Of a DNA stretch of 64,000 nucleotides, positions 13,337 to 26,787 are shown piece after piece. Positions within the stretch are counted from its first letter, which is position 1. Each line of letters starts with the position of its first letter. The notes below the pieces were generated by a model. That model saw nothing but the letters and a program-made list of their open reading frames with translations. It was not told where the DNA came from and did not search any database. This stretch comes from Gadus chalcogrammus (Eukaryota > Chordata > Actinopteri > Gadiformes > Gadidae), in NCBI RefSeq assembly GCF_026213295.1, contig NC_079420.1, forward strand, positions 20,048,541-20,112,540. The letters run 5' to 3'. The position numbers and the translations under genes are program-made.

Positions 13337-13959
13337 GTCCTATATAAAGAGTGGCAGCAGGCAGAGTGACAGACTGCCCCCAGAGATGACACCTGTCACC
13401 GGGGGGAGTGCTGCTAATCTACAAGCCTCATTTTGTTTGAACTCTTTGTCACCTTGCTGTCAAATCCTCATCTTCTCAGTCACTGCCAGGTTCCCTCCCC
13501 ACTGTTTCCTCTCGCTCTTCGCTCGCCCGTCTTCCCCATCCGCCATGTCTGTGGAATGACTATTACCCCATTTATCTTGGCACACTCCCCCAGCCAAAGC
13601 GTCTGCAGACGGAGGGCGGCCACAGCCGTTGTTGGATAGTGTTGTCAATCGCAGTGTTTGTCTTGCGTTCAAATGACATGCTGTTGTGTTTCATTATCAG
13701 ACACAGCATAGCCTTTTCAGCAAACGTCAAGGCTGGGATTATTACGGTTTATGTGTATGTTGTTCTGGATGGTGACTGAGTTTGGGCCATTGCAAATGTA
13801 CTACTCGGTACAGAGTTTTCTCTTAGCCGTCACGTCGCTCAGGAACATCGGGGTGCGGCCTCGTGGACATGGGAAGAGGTGGCGTTCTGGTTGAAATGTT
13901 TTCATTTTCCCCAACAAAGGCCGATTCATTCATATTGAGATTGGTCTGCGTTAAAGTGA

Positions 13960-14120
13960 ACTGAATGGAGACGCAGACCGGAGCCGCGCACTCCGCCCCC
14001 CCACGGCCAGATATCTGTATGATCCACTTCTACAGACTGGGCATTGTAATTATAATATAATTCATTATGTTGATGCTGCATATGTCACAAAGGAGGAGTC
14101 ATCCCCAAAGTCCTCTTGTG
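13960..14120. promoter_or_regulatory. CNE-like island
   Basis: Contains GTAATTATAATATAATTC (homeodomain cores) and GCTGCATATGTC. Putative regulatory sequence. Confidence 0.25.
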
Positions 14121-15802
14121 CTGTTTAAGCTGACCGGACACATTCTTGTTCCCTTCGTAAAGGCCGGGCCTTGGGAAAACCCTTTCACACCCCCACCAAC
14201 AATGGTTCGTTCCCCCCCCTCCTATTTTGCTTAATTGAGATATCTCCAGCAAATCTGACAGCTAACGCAACACCAACTTCAAATTGAGATATATCGCTGT
14301 TGGTTTTATATGATATAGGCCCACATCAAATAGGATATTGATTTCCAATGTAAGAATTTATCTCAAATTTCTCAAACTAATTTTCATACCGTTCACAATG
14401 AACCGATACATTGAATAAGAATATTTTGTTTTATTATATAAAGTATTCAAATCTTATTCATAAAGAGAAATTATACGATATGTAGGAGACACTTCATTTC
14501 TTGCATAATATTTTATTGGAGTATAAAGTATATACTATGTATGGAAATGGGGACAAATGCATCATAAGTTGAGAAATGGTCAAAACCATGCAGTCCTAAT
14601 TGAAAGACAATTATGACTGCATAGACACATCACACATAATACCACAACTTAAGTTCTATACCAGGACCAAGCCAACATATTTAAATCCTCCCCATCAGGT
14701 GAATTATCTTCTCCAGACACATTTTTTACGATTGTGTCCAAGAATTCCCATTTAATTTGGCATGCACGGATTTTAATTTAATCCTTTGCTTATTAAAAAA
14801 GAAAGAAAAAGAAAGATGCATCATGTTGGACAATAGAGGGGCTAGTCTCCATAGGACACAATGACTGAGGTTAAATTGAAGGTTGTGTATGCTCTGAGGC
14901 AAGCAGCTTTTGCTGTATTAGAGAGTATTCATATTCAAATCGAAATAAGACACTATGGGTTCCTGTTTCTACTGGTAGAGGTGTGCAACTATATTTATGT
15001 ACTGAAGACGTGTTTACAGTTTTTACAGAACTCATTAACGCTTACATTCACGAATATATATACTCAAAAGTGGAAATATTATATATATATATAATCTTTT
15101 TGATTTTATATATATATAATATAGTTCTTATCTTAGAAATACATAAACCACATTGCTACTATGGAAACAATTTAGTGTGAAACTTTTGGAGACTTGCACC
15201 TCGCCTGAACACGGGGTTTTAGATAGGATGGAGCATGTGTAAAAAAGGCATTTGTGACACAGTCAACAAGAGCCATTCTCATTGACAACGTATTACGAGC
15301 CTGCTTCATAAGAGCACAGCAGCTTGTCTGGGCTGGGGGGGGGGGTGGGGGAGTCAGGAACTAGGCTGTGTGTTTTCTGCTGTGGGACAGCCATCACAAT
15401 GGACCAGTGCACCTATCCAATTAACACCCGGCCTGTCAATCGCTGTCAGGTCAACACGGCTGACTCCCATGGCATGGTCCTACCTGTCTGTGGCGCTCTA
15501 AACAAACGGCCTGCTGCACTATGGAATTAGCAGCTCTCCTCACCTGGTCACAGCCGCGTGGCTCGGATAAAACGGGTGCACCGCGGAGATACGGCGCCCC
15601 TTTCCAGATGGGGGTGCTCGGGTTAAGATTTTTTAAAAGCAGCGGGGCTATTGTTTTGCCGCTTCTTTAATATTAATTGAACCTCGGGGTGGATGTGTGC
15701 TTAACCACGACTGCTGCTTAATTCCTCCAAGAGTGAACCGCTGATAAGAGGTTTGATTTAATGGCAACCTGGATGTTCCAACTTATCATGCTAAGTAAGA
15801 CC

Positions 15803-15803
<1 letters not shown>

Positions 15804-15847
<44 letters not shown>
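15804..15847. repeat. (ATA)n trinucleotide microsatellite
   Basis: About 14 AAT/ATA units. Confidence 0.95.
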
Positions 15848-16339
15848 GGCTGTTGGGGCTTAACTTTTCAGATGGAATAGACTGCTTTTGTTGCCTTCTT
15901 TTAATCTCCACTGTATCTTCAGTAGTAGTTGCCAGTTGGAGCAGAACTGCCCCAGTTTAGAAGTGTGACGTAAGAAAAATGTTTCCAACATTTAAGGTAA
16001 TCAAAGCCCAGTTGAGAGGGAAATTATATTTAGTTCAATGAACAATTATAAACAATATAACATATGAGATAAATAAGATAGGCATGGATTCTGGTCTACG
16101 CTATCAATGCTTTTTTACACTTGATGCCAAAGTGGCACACAACAACAACTTCTAGTGTATGCTACATTATTGATGTAGAAGGGACTTTTTCTCAAAGCAA
16201 TTTACAAGTGAGCTTCACATAAAAATATTCTGTGTTGCAGGTTCATATTTCCCTTCTGTATGATTCCCCACATAACAGAATCCCAACTAGCTAAGCAAAC
16301 CTCCACCTTTATAAACTCTGGAGGTGAGGACGGCAGGCC

Positions 16340-17470
16340 GGGCTAACAAATGTCTTGGGGGTGCCCACACACACAATGCAAGGTCCTTGGGGTCAGTGTG
16401 ATCCACCGGGGGTAGTAGATTGTGTCACCTCCTGCCACTCATCTCCAGGCCCACAGCCCACTGAGACAGGCCGCCGGAGCGAGGGACCACGTGTCTCCCA
16501 CGATGACAGTATCGTCTCTGAGCAAGGGCGACGGGACAGTGCATGAGTGTTGACACAGAGGTGACCCGCTTGGTTCTTCATACACCAAAGTATAGAGAAT
16601 CCCGCTGGTTCCGTTTAAGGGAGGGGAACAAGATGAGTGGTTGTTTGGCCTTGATGCAGGACACATCACTGAGCCCCACCAGGAGGTCTCTGCCACCCAG
16701 CAGTGCTGTTCTTGACACGCTCAGAGCTTGACTGAAGTAGGCTACTGTAGCACTAAACGCTTCACAGATGGCCACCATGGGTTCCCCTTTCCAAATGTCT
16801 GACAGCCAGTGCAGCGGACCGCCGATCGTGTTGAAGTCGTGGATGAAGCCCCAGTGTTATGGCTGCAGCTGCCTAGCGTCTGATTACAGCATGTCCCACT
16901 TTGGATTTGAGTTTAGCCTTGAGACCACAGTCCAAGCTGAGTCTGGCTGGTGATTGGAGCTCTTTGCAGAGGCTGGAGGGCCCTGTTGAACCCGGGAGCG
17001 TGAACCGGCAGCAGGCCATCCAGGTGGATGATACTTGATGATGGCACAGTGGATGGCCCAGACTCCCGCTCCGTAGGAGGCTCAAAGTTGACTGGTGTGT
17101 TGCACAGCCTGAGCGGCGTCAACAGGGCCCTTGTTGCGATGGAGTCTTAGGTCTGATCCCCAGAGTTGCCCTCGAGCTGCAGCAAGCTGTACTCTGTGTA
17201 CTTGTGTGGGCCTTATGCACGTTATTGTCCTCCTCATGGTCCTCTCTTAGCTCATCCTGATGAGAACACATCGGTGGGAGGGGAGATAGTATACCCTGGG
17301 CTCTCACTCTCCTGCTTGCCAGAGTACAGCCCCTGGGAGGTATCCAAGGGCACGGGGCTTCAGTGGGACAGGCAGGTCTGACAGTGAGGTACGTTTGTAC
17401 TGTTTGGTGGGAGGCAGACCGGTCGAAACTTCTCTTTCTGAAGAGTCCTTCCGCGGTAGATTGCTTGCTG
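16340..17470. other. GC-raised block dense in short ORFs, possibly decayed coding sequence
   Basis: Nine open frames of 60-149 codons overlap on both strands in about 1.1 kb, unlike the AT-rich flanks. A minus-strand frame at about 16870-16578 reads like protein (GGPLHWLSDIWKGEPMVAIC and on) but is broken by stops and frame changes on either side. I do not recognise the family. It could be a decayed retrocopy, an old transposon fragment or chance in GC-rich DNA. Confidence 0.25.
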
Positions 17471-20400
17471 TTTTTTGCCATTAGGTTCATATTCTTTGTT
17501 CTTTGTTCCTTCAAATAATAAACAAAATCCTGTTTAATTTGGAAATACAGCACAATCACAATCATCATGATAGGCTCTTAATTACATACAATTTATTTTG
17601 CTTTGTTTTATTTTTCACAAAAAATACTCTCATATTTCAGTCATCAAAATTAAAATAAAATAAAATATTATTGAAAGACACAGTTTCTTAGATTGCTATT
17701 CTATATATTAGCTTAAAGGTTAATTGTTTTTCTGGAATATATATGCAGATGTATAGGTTGGATAAATAAATATGTTATTGTTTGCAAGTTAGAATGACAT
17801 TTGTAACGGTTCAATCAAAATGTTAATTAATTGAAGCAGCTCCATGTAAAATACTTATTTTTCTTACCAGTTCTTTTTCAGTGTATTTGAAATATAGTAA
17901 CCTGGTCGTGCAGTCCTGATGAATATTCTGATGCATCAATACACCAGTTTTCAACTTTTGACATGATAAGATGAGTTTAGCATCGAATGTTGAATACAAA
18001 ATGCATTCTCCAGGTACTTCACTTGGCCGACTTGGACAATGGTTTCCCCTTGCCGTCGCTCCCCAACACACCTATAACACGAGCCCCTCACCAGGCCCCA
18101 CTCTGGGCTCTGTTCAACGTCACCACATGAGGCAGCAGATGAATAAAGCCATCACTTACTTATCTAAAAAAAGAATGGCTGTGTCAGAGCGTGGCATTGC
18201 ATTCTATTCAACAAGTTCATAGCAACTCGGGATTCAAACAACACAAAAGGGAAGCCACTGAACATACAGTATATCGTTGTACCTCTTACTGGGCCTGGAG
18301 TTGAATCCCACTTTTCCACCATTCAGTGTCACTCACATTTTGTGTAATTGATTTCGTTTTCTCGAAAGCCAGGCTAATTTCTAAATGCAAGTAGTATCAT
18401 TTGAATATTATTCTTAAATCCTTTAATTAAAGTGTGCATATGAAAGGTGTAAATGAAGTGGAGTGAATAACAAAGAAAAATATTATGTCAAAGTAAGAGG
18501 AGATGTGTTATGTTTCATGGAAAGCTGAAGCCAGACTACAAAGCACCAGGACTGAATCCCGTCCTACTTCACTTGCTTTGATAGTGGACCACCGAGTTAT
18601 AAATAATGTATTAAAGGATTTAAAACCTTGTGAAAGAGACCTGCTTTTCAGAGAAATGGGAGTTCCTTTGCTGGTGCATGGAAGACTAGGGAAAAAACAC
18701 ACAAACACATGTTAACTCTTTGCAGTCATCACTGCTTAGACTTATATATAAAAACACTACATATTTTCTTTTTTTTATTATTATTGTCTAGGTTAAGAGA
18801 GGGTTTGATTCCCCCGGTTTACAGTTTCTGGAATCTTTTTTTTTTTTGGTGCGAAAAGGTGTCTGAGGCCTACTGGGACCACTTAAAAGTTTATGCAGAG
18901 GACTAGCCAAGTTGAACAAAAAAGAGCCTTGAAGTATACACACAGGGCCCTTTCTCAGACCCTCTCAGCGCTGGCTAGGGGGAGTGTTGTTGGTTTATGA
19001 GAGGGAAAATAGGCTGAGCCTCCTGCAGAAGTGAAATGGGATTAAGGCCTTTGTTCAGCCCACAATGGTGAGGGGAATTAGCAATAGTTGTAGGCACTTA
19101 GAGGAGCTCTCACACAGAAGCTTATCCCAGATTTTGCACAATAATCATTTGAATATCAACAGTGTTTTGCAACTACAGCGCTAATGTATAAAGCTTTTCT
19201 CTTTTTCAAGATTTTTAAATCCCCACAGGGATGTTACCAATGGTTACATTGAAAATATTTTATGATGAATCATAGTGAATTAAGTTTAATAGTTTGTGGC
19301 AAAGCACATATATGTGAAAATGGTCAATGTGTTGGTGCAAGTCTAATATGTTAGTTTTAAAATGTATACCCATTTTAATAAAGTTAAAGGCTCATCTATT
19401 TAAACCTACAGAACATTATTTAATCAATATTATGGTAAATGTACTACTAACTAATGATATACTATGATCTTAACCAAACTACATTAGCCTGTAATATCTA
19501 TGATGCTGTATGAGCTAAAGCTGCAAGATTAAATAACATAACACATAAATAAAAACATATATATTAATATTCTAAAACAAATTATGAATCCCAAATACAA
19601 GATAATAATCCATAACAATTTTATAATGAACAACACATTTTCACTTTGCAACAGTTATCTTATCTTGTCCCTTATACCATCATTGAGTCTTATGGTGGCA
19701 TAGCAAAAACATCTCATCAGAAACCGCCGACACAATCATTTTCCTTTAACACAGGCCTTAGATTATCCAGGGTTCAGAGGATTCACTGGTGTGCGTAACT
19801 CTCTCAGTGGGGCCGTAATCCACAGTCTTGCAAGGCTGGCCTCCAGAAGTTTGATGGCCTCAGCATTTTTCTCCTCGCAGGGTGAGAACGTATTGTCCAA
19901 ATCACAAAACCCTGAGTGAGATCAGCAGAGTTGTCAAGAGGCCCTGGCTTGAATATGAATGATGAGCGAGCAGCAGGGTGGTCTGGGGAGGGTTTGCTGC
20001 TGCCTAGGTAGTGAAAACTGTCCCCATGCCGCATCCAGCTCAGTGTTTGGAGATACTAAATTTAACAGAAGCCCTGCTCGTCGCCATCTTGACTACAGAG
20101 AGATAACAGCTGACAGGAAGCAGTATGGTCACCGTGTGCACATACACAACAAAGAAGTGTGTAAAAAAAAAACATCATGACATACATTTACTAGCTACTC
20201 TGCTATAACTTTGCTGTGTGTGTGTAGAAAGTTTACACTTATGATAGGGGCTCCTAATAAACCCAGGCCTGGCATTGTCCTGTCCAAATGAAGACATCAA
20301 GAAATAATACAGCGCCCTGCCACTCCTCCCCCCACACTCCCCTTTTCCGAACACACAAACGCACACTAGTTCAATTCAGTCGAGTGTCCGCGCAGCTCCT

Positions 20401-20630
20401 GCATTCAACTGGATACAATGATTCACAAGATGAATAAAGTTATCTCTGCCGCTGAATGAGATGCTGCTGGTGGGAGGGGGGCCAGGGTGCTCCTCCGGGG
20501 GGCTGAAAGGAGCTGGGCTCGGAGGGCTGCGCTGCTGCAGGGGTCATGGCTCAGCTGCCCCTGGGGGTGACCGGGTGGGGAACCCCAGTGGGGCCGGACT
20601 GCCTTCCAAGGAGAGCCCGCGAACAAAACA
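17470..20630. other. Intergenic, no gene recognised
   Basis: AT-rich unique sequence (especially 17570-17880 and 19200-19680). No coding or RNA gene recognised. Confidence 0.5.
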
Positions 20631-20632
20631 CA

Positions 20633-20659
20633 ACACACACACACACACACACACACAAA
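20633..20659. repeat. (AC)n, 27 bp
   Basis: Perfect short AC array. Confidence 0.95.
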
Positions 20660-21623
20660 AAGAAAAAAAAATCCTGTCAAATAAAGACATCCCAGATTGG
20701 ATGCTGACAGATCCCTTCCCCTAAAGTTGGGGAACACGCTCCACACAATCAGACGGCGTGCTCTGGTTTGTATCATGTCACCATCACAGTCACAGGCACC
20801 TGGTTTTCTGTTGCTTGTTTGATCAATGCTCTTAGTTTAGGTTTACGCAGCTTTTTTTCTTGGTCTTGCTTGTTTTTTTGTGTGTGGTACATTGTGAAAA
20901 CAGCAGGTCTACCCAGGTAGGAGGCATTTATTATAACTACATATTGTGTGCTGCTCAAACCTTTTCCCTGTATGCTCCTATATCCTCTTTTCAATCATTT
21001 ATTCTGTGATATTAAGGTCAATAACGGCGCGGTTCCAGTGTTTTGGGCACTTTCGCGTTTCTTAATCGGTTTTCTTTAAAGGATTTATGATCAAAACAAA
21101 ACAGACACACAACAAAAACCCCAGCCCTTATTGTCTTGTTGCCCAGAGCTAATGGCTGCTCTCATTCAAGCAAATCGCGCATATGGCTCTTCTATTTGGC
21201 TATAAACGATCTCATAGGGTGCTGGGAAAAAAAAAATCCCTCAAGTTTGAATTGGTGGGGGGTAACTAAGATAATGATCAGGCCAGATTATACGCAATGG
21301 ATGGCTCACTTTTCCTATCAGCGGTGGCAGGGCTCTCGCCCAGAGATGTGCCGACCTGTGTAGATGGGGTTCAAAGCCAATTTCCATGTTAAAAAACACA
21401 TCACACGCTGCAAACAGCGGCCCCACACTGCAGCCTGAGAATGGCTGATCAGAGACTGTGAAGAGCTCCCCCCGTCCACCACCGTCAGAAGATAGCAGCC
21501 TGCACCTCCAACACGCTAATATACACTCTTACAGGCACGGTTTGGACGTTGAAATGTTAGGGAAGTGTTGTACTTTTTGCGCATCACTAACGGACATAAA
21601 GAGACAGAGTCTAAAATAGCCCG

Positions 21624-21654
21624 GCTGCTGCTACTGCTGCTGCTGCTGCTGCTG
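21624..21654. repeat. (CTG)n, about 10 units
   Basis: CTG repeat with one CTA interruption. Confidence 0.9.
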
Positions 21655-21914
21655 TCAGAATTAAAGTGCATTGCATGTGACACACAGGAGCTACACAAAC
21701 TGTACAAGGTATCTCCTTAGCTTTTTTTGAACCACTTTCATCAAGCGCATGTCGAGTGTCTCCCAGAGTGTCTTTAATTCCTGCCAGAAAATCAGTTCAG
21801 CAGCGCCTCACAGTGCGATCTATTGGGCTTCAGACTACACTCTCACTTTAGTGTTGAAGTTTACTCAGAGAGAGAGAAAAAAAGAGAAAGTGTGAGGAGA
21901 ATAAAGAGATCCCT

Positions 21915-21915
21915 G

Positions 21916-21958
<43 letters not shown>

Positions 21959-21979
21959 AGTGTGAAGGGGGGGGGGGGG
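21915..21979. repeat. (GT)n followed by a G13 run
   Basis: GT array to 21955, then GTGAA and an uninterrupted G run at 21967-21979. Confidence 0.95.
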
Positions 21980-22785
21980 TGGTGGTTGTATGTTTGCTGA
22001 TGTATGAGATGAATCAACTCAAATCCAGGAAAGGAAAATATGTCTTTCCAGGTATCATAGCATGTTTCACGAGCACACAAACATTGATGTTCCCTTTTAT
22101 CTCACTGTTGGCTAAACTGTAATGTGTGTCTGCATGTGTCTCTAGATTTTCACACTTAGTGAGAGAGTTTTTATTTGTTCTTAGTTCTGCACATAATTAC
22201 AAAGAAGAAGACGTTGCCAATTTCTGCCTTGTATTCTGTTAATTAAACTATCTTACAGGCAATCTTATATTCTTCCAACTGGGAGGCGAGTTTTTGGCCA
22301 TTCCCAGAAAAATATGCTGAAGAAATTACAGATATTCTGTGCAATTGTCCCTGCACACATGGGACATCTTCATCCTGGAATGAGAGATATATTATTAGTA
22401 CTATGTGTTATGTTTTATTAAATATTATTAGTATTATGTCCATCCAAACACCCAGCCGCGTTCATTACTTATTATGGTGCATAAACTATCTCTGGGTGGG
22501 CTCTCTCTCTCTCTCTTTGCCACTAACAATAGATAGCAGAGGGGGGGATGAGATGATGACTTATTAAACACAAGCAAACCTGCAGCACAGCTTTTCTCAT
22601 TACCTTTTTCAATTTCCAATGTATAAAGCCTATGGGGTGAGGGACAAAACTCTTGCCATGTAATTCTCTCCGAGGTCGCTTTCATCAGATGATTTTGTGG
22701 GAGAAATATGAAGCTGATTTTATCTCCCTTTAAATTCACAAAGGCCCTCAGAGTGCCATCGGAGGAGACATACCCCCTACACACT

Positions 22786-22787
<2 letters not shown>

Positions 22788-22824
<37 letters not shown>

Positions 22825-22825
22825 C
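22788..22825. repeat. (CA)n, 38 bp
   Basis: Nearly perfect CA array. Confidence 0.95.
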
Positions 22826-23569
22826 CATCCCAGTGATGTGCGGCTGCTATTGCTGATCGCAAGCGTTTGATAAAGCAGCCTCTCCTTTTTAATGATTTGA
22901 CAGGCATCAGACATGGGCCCTGTAGACACACAACGTATTTTATAATAGTGTCTCCGTTGTTTACAGGGGACACATGACAACATATGGGATCTCTTTTCCC
23001 TTCTCAGGAAAGCAATATAGATAAAAAAAAATAGCTTTGTGTTCATATTTTAATTGTCTTAAAGCAACACATTTTTGGACATTGAAATTTGCATTTAGAA
23101 AGATTTGTTTCACATGTATGTAGGTCGTTTACTATTACATTCAGATTGTCCTCCATGTATTTATTACCTTTTATTTGTATTGAGAATTATTATGTAAAGA
23201 AATGTGTTTAAGCAGATATTTTATAAGGGGATCAATCTCACAGTGTTATTATTTACTAGCTAAGAGCAGATCATTGTATTTTTTTAAATATAAAATAACA
23301 AGGCGTTGTTGAACTGGTTTAACTAACAAGCCTTCAGCCTGAAGACACCTTTTATCAATGTTTCTTTTACTAGAAAATACATTAAGGATAAACAAAACTG
23401 CAAGAAATAGATGATAAATTATGTGCTGAATCTTCCTTCCCTCGTGCTGGCAATTCAGATATCTGTGATATAAGAATGCTTCATAGCATATAAACATTGA
23501 AACTGAATTCAGTAGACAAGGTAGTAAATTAAATCTGCTTTTAATCAATACTCGACCCCGTCCTCAATT

Positions 23570-23990
23570 CTAATTAGATTCCCAAGTTCGATCCTGTATA
23601 AAAAAGGCAGAATTCCTGAAAATATCCCTTCCTGTTAACCATTTGCAGGCCCAGCTACGACGTAATAATTTAATATTCACCATCTTCACCTCCACAGGGA
23701 AAATATTATCTTCCATAATCACTATCATCATGGCGATTCTCTCCGTGGTCTGTTGGCTCTAAATAAGTAATTTAGTTCTAAAGCAGCTTCATTTATTTTC
23801 GCTATTCATTATTCTTCCTATCATATATCGAAATACAAATCTTCATTTTATAACTGACAGCTTATTACCGCTGAGCACATGCTGATACATTTAATTCCAA
23901 CCAGTTAGCTTCCATTTTGGGATCCCATTACCAGCTGTAATGTTGCTCCCTGTGTGAGAAGGAAACCTGATAAGGAATTTGAAACATATG
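23570..23990. promoter_or_regulatory. CNE-like island, one of the best candidates
   Basis: About 420 bp of even composition with no simple repeats and dense homeodomain-type words: TCTAATTAGATT, TAAGTAATTTAG, TTAATATTCACC and ACATTTAATTCC, plus CAGCTGTAATG. Putative enhancer of nr2f2 about 30 kb away, by setting and composition. Confidence 0.35.
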
Positions 23991-25710
23991 TCGGAAAAAA
24001 GAATAACAACAAATGTATTTGTATTATTAGTAGTAGTAGTCGTAGTAGCCATAGTAGTTATCGTAGTTGTACTGGTATAATTTAGTCTTATGCATTTTTA
24101 GCATGACTTCTTTGTCAGTTTAAAACCTTACCTAATTTCTAACAGCATCTCTTGTCCAAAAGTTTAGCAGCAGAAGCCTGAATATGTAAAGTAAACTGAC
24201 CCATTAGTATTGCCTCTGAGTGGGTTGCTCTACTTTTTTCATTTTTTGCTAAGTAAGTAAGTAAACAATTATTATTTCCCTTTGATGTTGCCGTGAATAG
24301 CACCTAATTAACAATGTGACTAATCAGCCCATTAAGGATGAAAGAGTTCTCAACAGGTATGAGGGGATTCTGCTGTTTTTGAGGCTCGGTTCTCGACAAA
24401 GAACACACGATGAATAACAGAGCTCCTTCTCACTCCTTTCAAAGGCCAAAGCTCGGCAGCCTTAAGATGTTTTTATAAAGTTGGCATGTCAGGGAGAATT
24501 TGTTGAATTCTTCACGTTTTCACAATTTAGGTATTATAAAAAGGAAACATAAGATTCGATCTATACACAATTATATGCTCCTTAAAATGACTTCAGAGAA
24601 TACCACATCACAAAAATGTCATCCTGATACCCTTGAACACATTTATTTTTGTATCTAATTTAGCAAAAAAAAAAGTATTCTAATTGTTTAACATTGAACA
24701 TTAATATAAAATGTAAATCTGATGTCTAATTGAAAATATACATTTTTCGCTTGTTATTTCAATACCATTCTAAAGTTATTACATATTTGAATTACTAAAT
24801 GTAAAATATAGAAATGAGAAATGTCATGTGCGGTGAATGGACTTATCTGCAAGCAATTAAAATGTAACATATTTATTTATATTTAATGAGCGAACACTGA
24901 GACAACTTCAAGGAATGCAGAATGTTTTCTAAAAAGAAAAAATACTAATAGCCATTGCACACACAGATAAATAAATGCAGATAAATTCATACATTTGTAA
25001 AACCTGCGTGTCTGCACAAGTTTGAAAAATGTTATCTGTGGTTTCAGCTCAAGAATGCTTGAGGTGGTTTGGGTGTAAATCCGTCCAAAGCTTCCTTTAG
25101 TGACATACACAGCATATGCTAAATACAGATAAGAGTATTTTTAATAGATCTGCAAAAAGTCTTCCCCACATAGCTCAATGAATGTGCTTTGAATGTAGTT
25201 GATAAGTTGGCTTAGTCTGAAGGCTGTGTCCCATTCAACATTGTGCTACTGGGCGAGTCTATCACAAACTAGCCTTCCAGAAATGACCACACACTTCCAG
25301 GGAAAGGATTATAGGAAAGCCTCCAAGATCAGCTCATGTCTTACTACAGTTTCTGATTAGGAACCCGAACAGGGACAGAAAATATAGACCAGGAGAAACT
25401 ACCAAGAGGGAACGGGGTGTTGTTCGGTGAATCGAATGTCCATCTTTTGAATATTCCCCATTGATTGAATTATCTTCAGTTTTCTTTGAACTGGCAATTG
25501 TTTTGGATTAACCAATGAAAAGCCTAAATGTAAAATCGAATAATTATTAATTTATTATTATTATAGTTGTTATCAGTATTATTGTTGTTTATATTCATAA
25601 GAATAATAATGTATCAATAGTATTATTTCATTAAACTACATATGAACTAAGTGTTGAGCCTTTTTACTTCTTTAGCCTCTAGATACCTTCATGAATTGAC
25701 TGAGTTGCCT

Positions 25711-25750
25711 TTTTGTAATATCTGAGTCATATGACTCATGCATTACAAAA
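25711..25750. promoter_or_regulatory. Double AP-1 palindrome with extended inverted repeat
   Basis: TGAGTCATATGACTCA (25723-25738) is a perfect 16-bp palindrome holding two TRE sites. It is flanked by TTTTGTAAT (25711-25719) and its complement ATTACAAAA (25742-25750), with 3-nt unpaired spacers. Confidence 0.6.
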
Positions 25751-26742
25751 TATTAGATTTAATATACCACATTAGGAAAAGACGAAAGTGTTTTGTTTGT
25801 AGCTTTCTCTCTGAATGGGTCACACAGGTTTGTTGTGCATGTGCATAGGGTGTGGGTTTAATAACTAAGGGCTTAAAGAGTCATCTAAGCCTCTTTTATG
25901 TCACAAACGTATAAGCTGCCATTGCCATACGACGCAGAAAGAAATGCCAACTTTTAAAATGGTTCAAGATTCAGTCTGTCATCGGCATAATACTACAGCT
26001 TGTATGTTTTGATGTGTGTTTCTGAAGCTTTTTTCATCATCACTTTCTTCTGCATTGATTTTTACATTTCTCTCAATTCAACGTCAAAGTCAAGGTTCCG
26101 TTATATTTGTTTGTTGGATACTGTTAGCTTAATTTTGTCCATTTACAACACGTGTAAAAGTTATTTCTGCTGTACATTTCACCATTTCATTTCGTACATT
26201 TTCAGTGATTTCGTTAACCGCAATTGCTTGAATAATTGTGACTTAAACGTGCGCATTAAACAGAATTTCAAAAGCCCCATCGCCGCCATTTGAAATAACG
26301 TTATTCAAGCTGTATTTTATCAGTAACATTACGTAGATGTGTTCGGCGCCAGCGAAGAGATCTCAAGGCTTCATCTCATCCTCTGTCTCCTCTGCCTTCT
26401 TATTAAGGCAGTTATCCACCACCCAGCTCTAATATATTTCCCCAATAAAGCAGCTCAGGAGCGGCCTGGCCTTTGACCATGCTGAGAACGTGGAAGGCAG
26501 GAGGCCGTCTCCACTAACTAGGCTTTGCTCTGCCTCTAATATTAGATACCTGTCTCCCTGGGCTTTGCAGAGAGTGGCTTGGGGGGAAGGGGGCTTAGCG
26601 GTTGATATTTTCATTTGGTCCTGCCAAGATGCGACACCATACCCCACCCGCTCTAATCTTGTGTTTGACGCTAAGCACTCTGTTCGTGAAAAGTCTGGGT
26701 GAACTTCAACCTCGGGGTGCTGCTGTCATACAAAGGGGATGT

Positions 26743-26787
26743 CGGGGGGGAGGGGGTGAGGGGGTGAGGGCGGGGAGGGGGGGAGGT
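26743..26787 (+). other. G-rich tract with quadruplex potential
   Basis: Multiple G runs of 3-7 separated by 1-2 bases over 45 bp. Confidence 0.55.

Larger units (their letters stand above)
13340..16340. other. Gene-desert block
   Basis: Unique sequence with a CNE-like stretch (13960-14120), an AT hairpin (15077-15123) and an (ATA)n array (15804-15847). No gene recognised. Confidence 0.5.

Noticed and set aside
22434..22973. 179-codon minus-strand ORF
   Set aside because: It is interrupted by a Cys/Val stretch from a CA array and has no domain resemblance.
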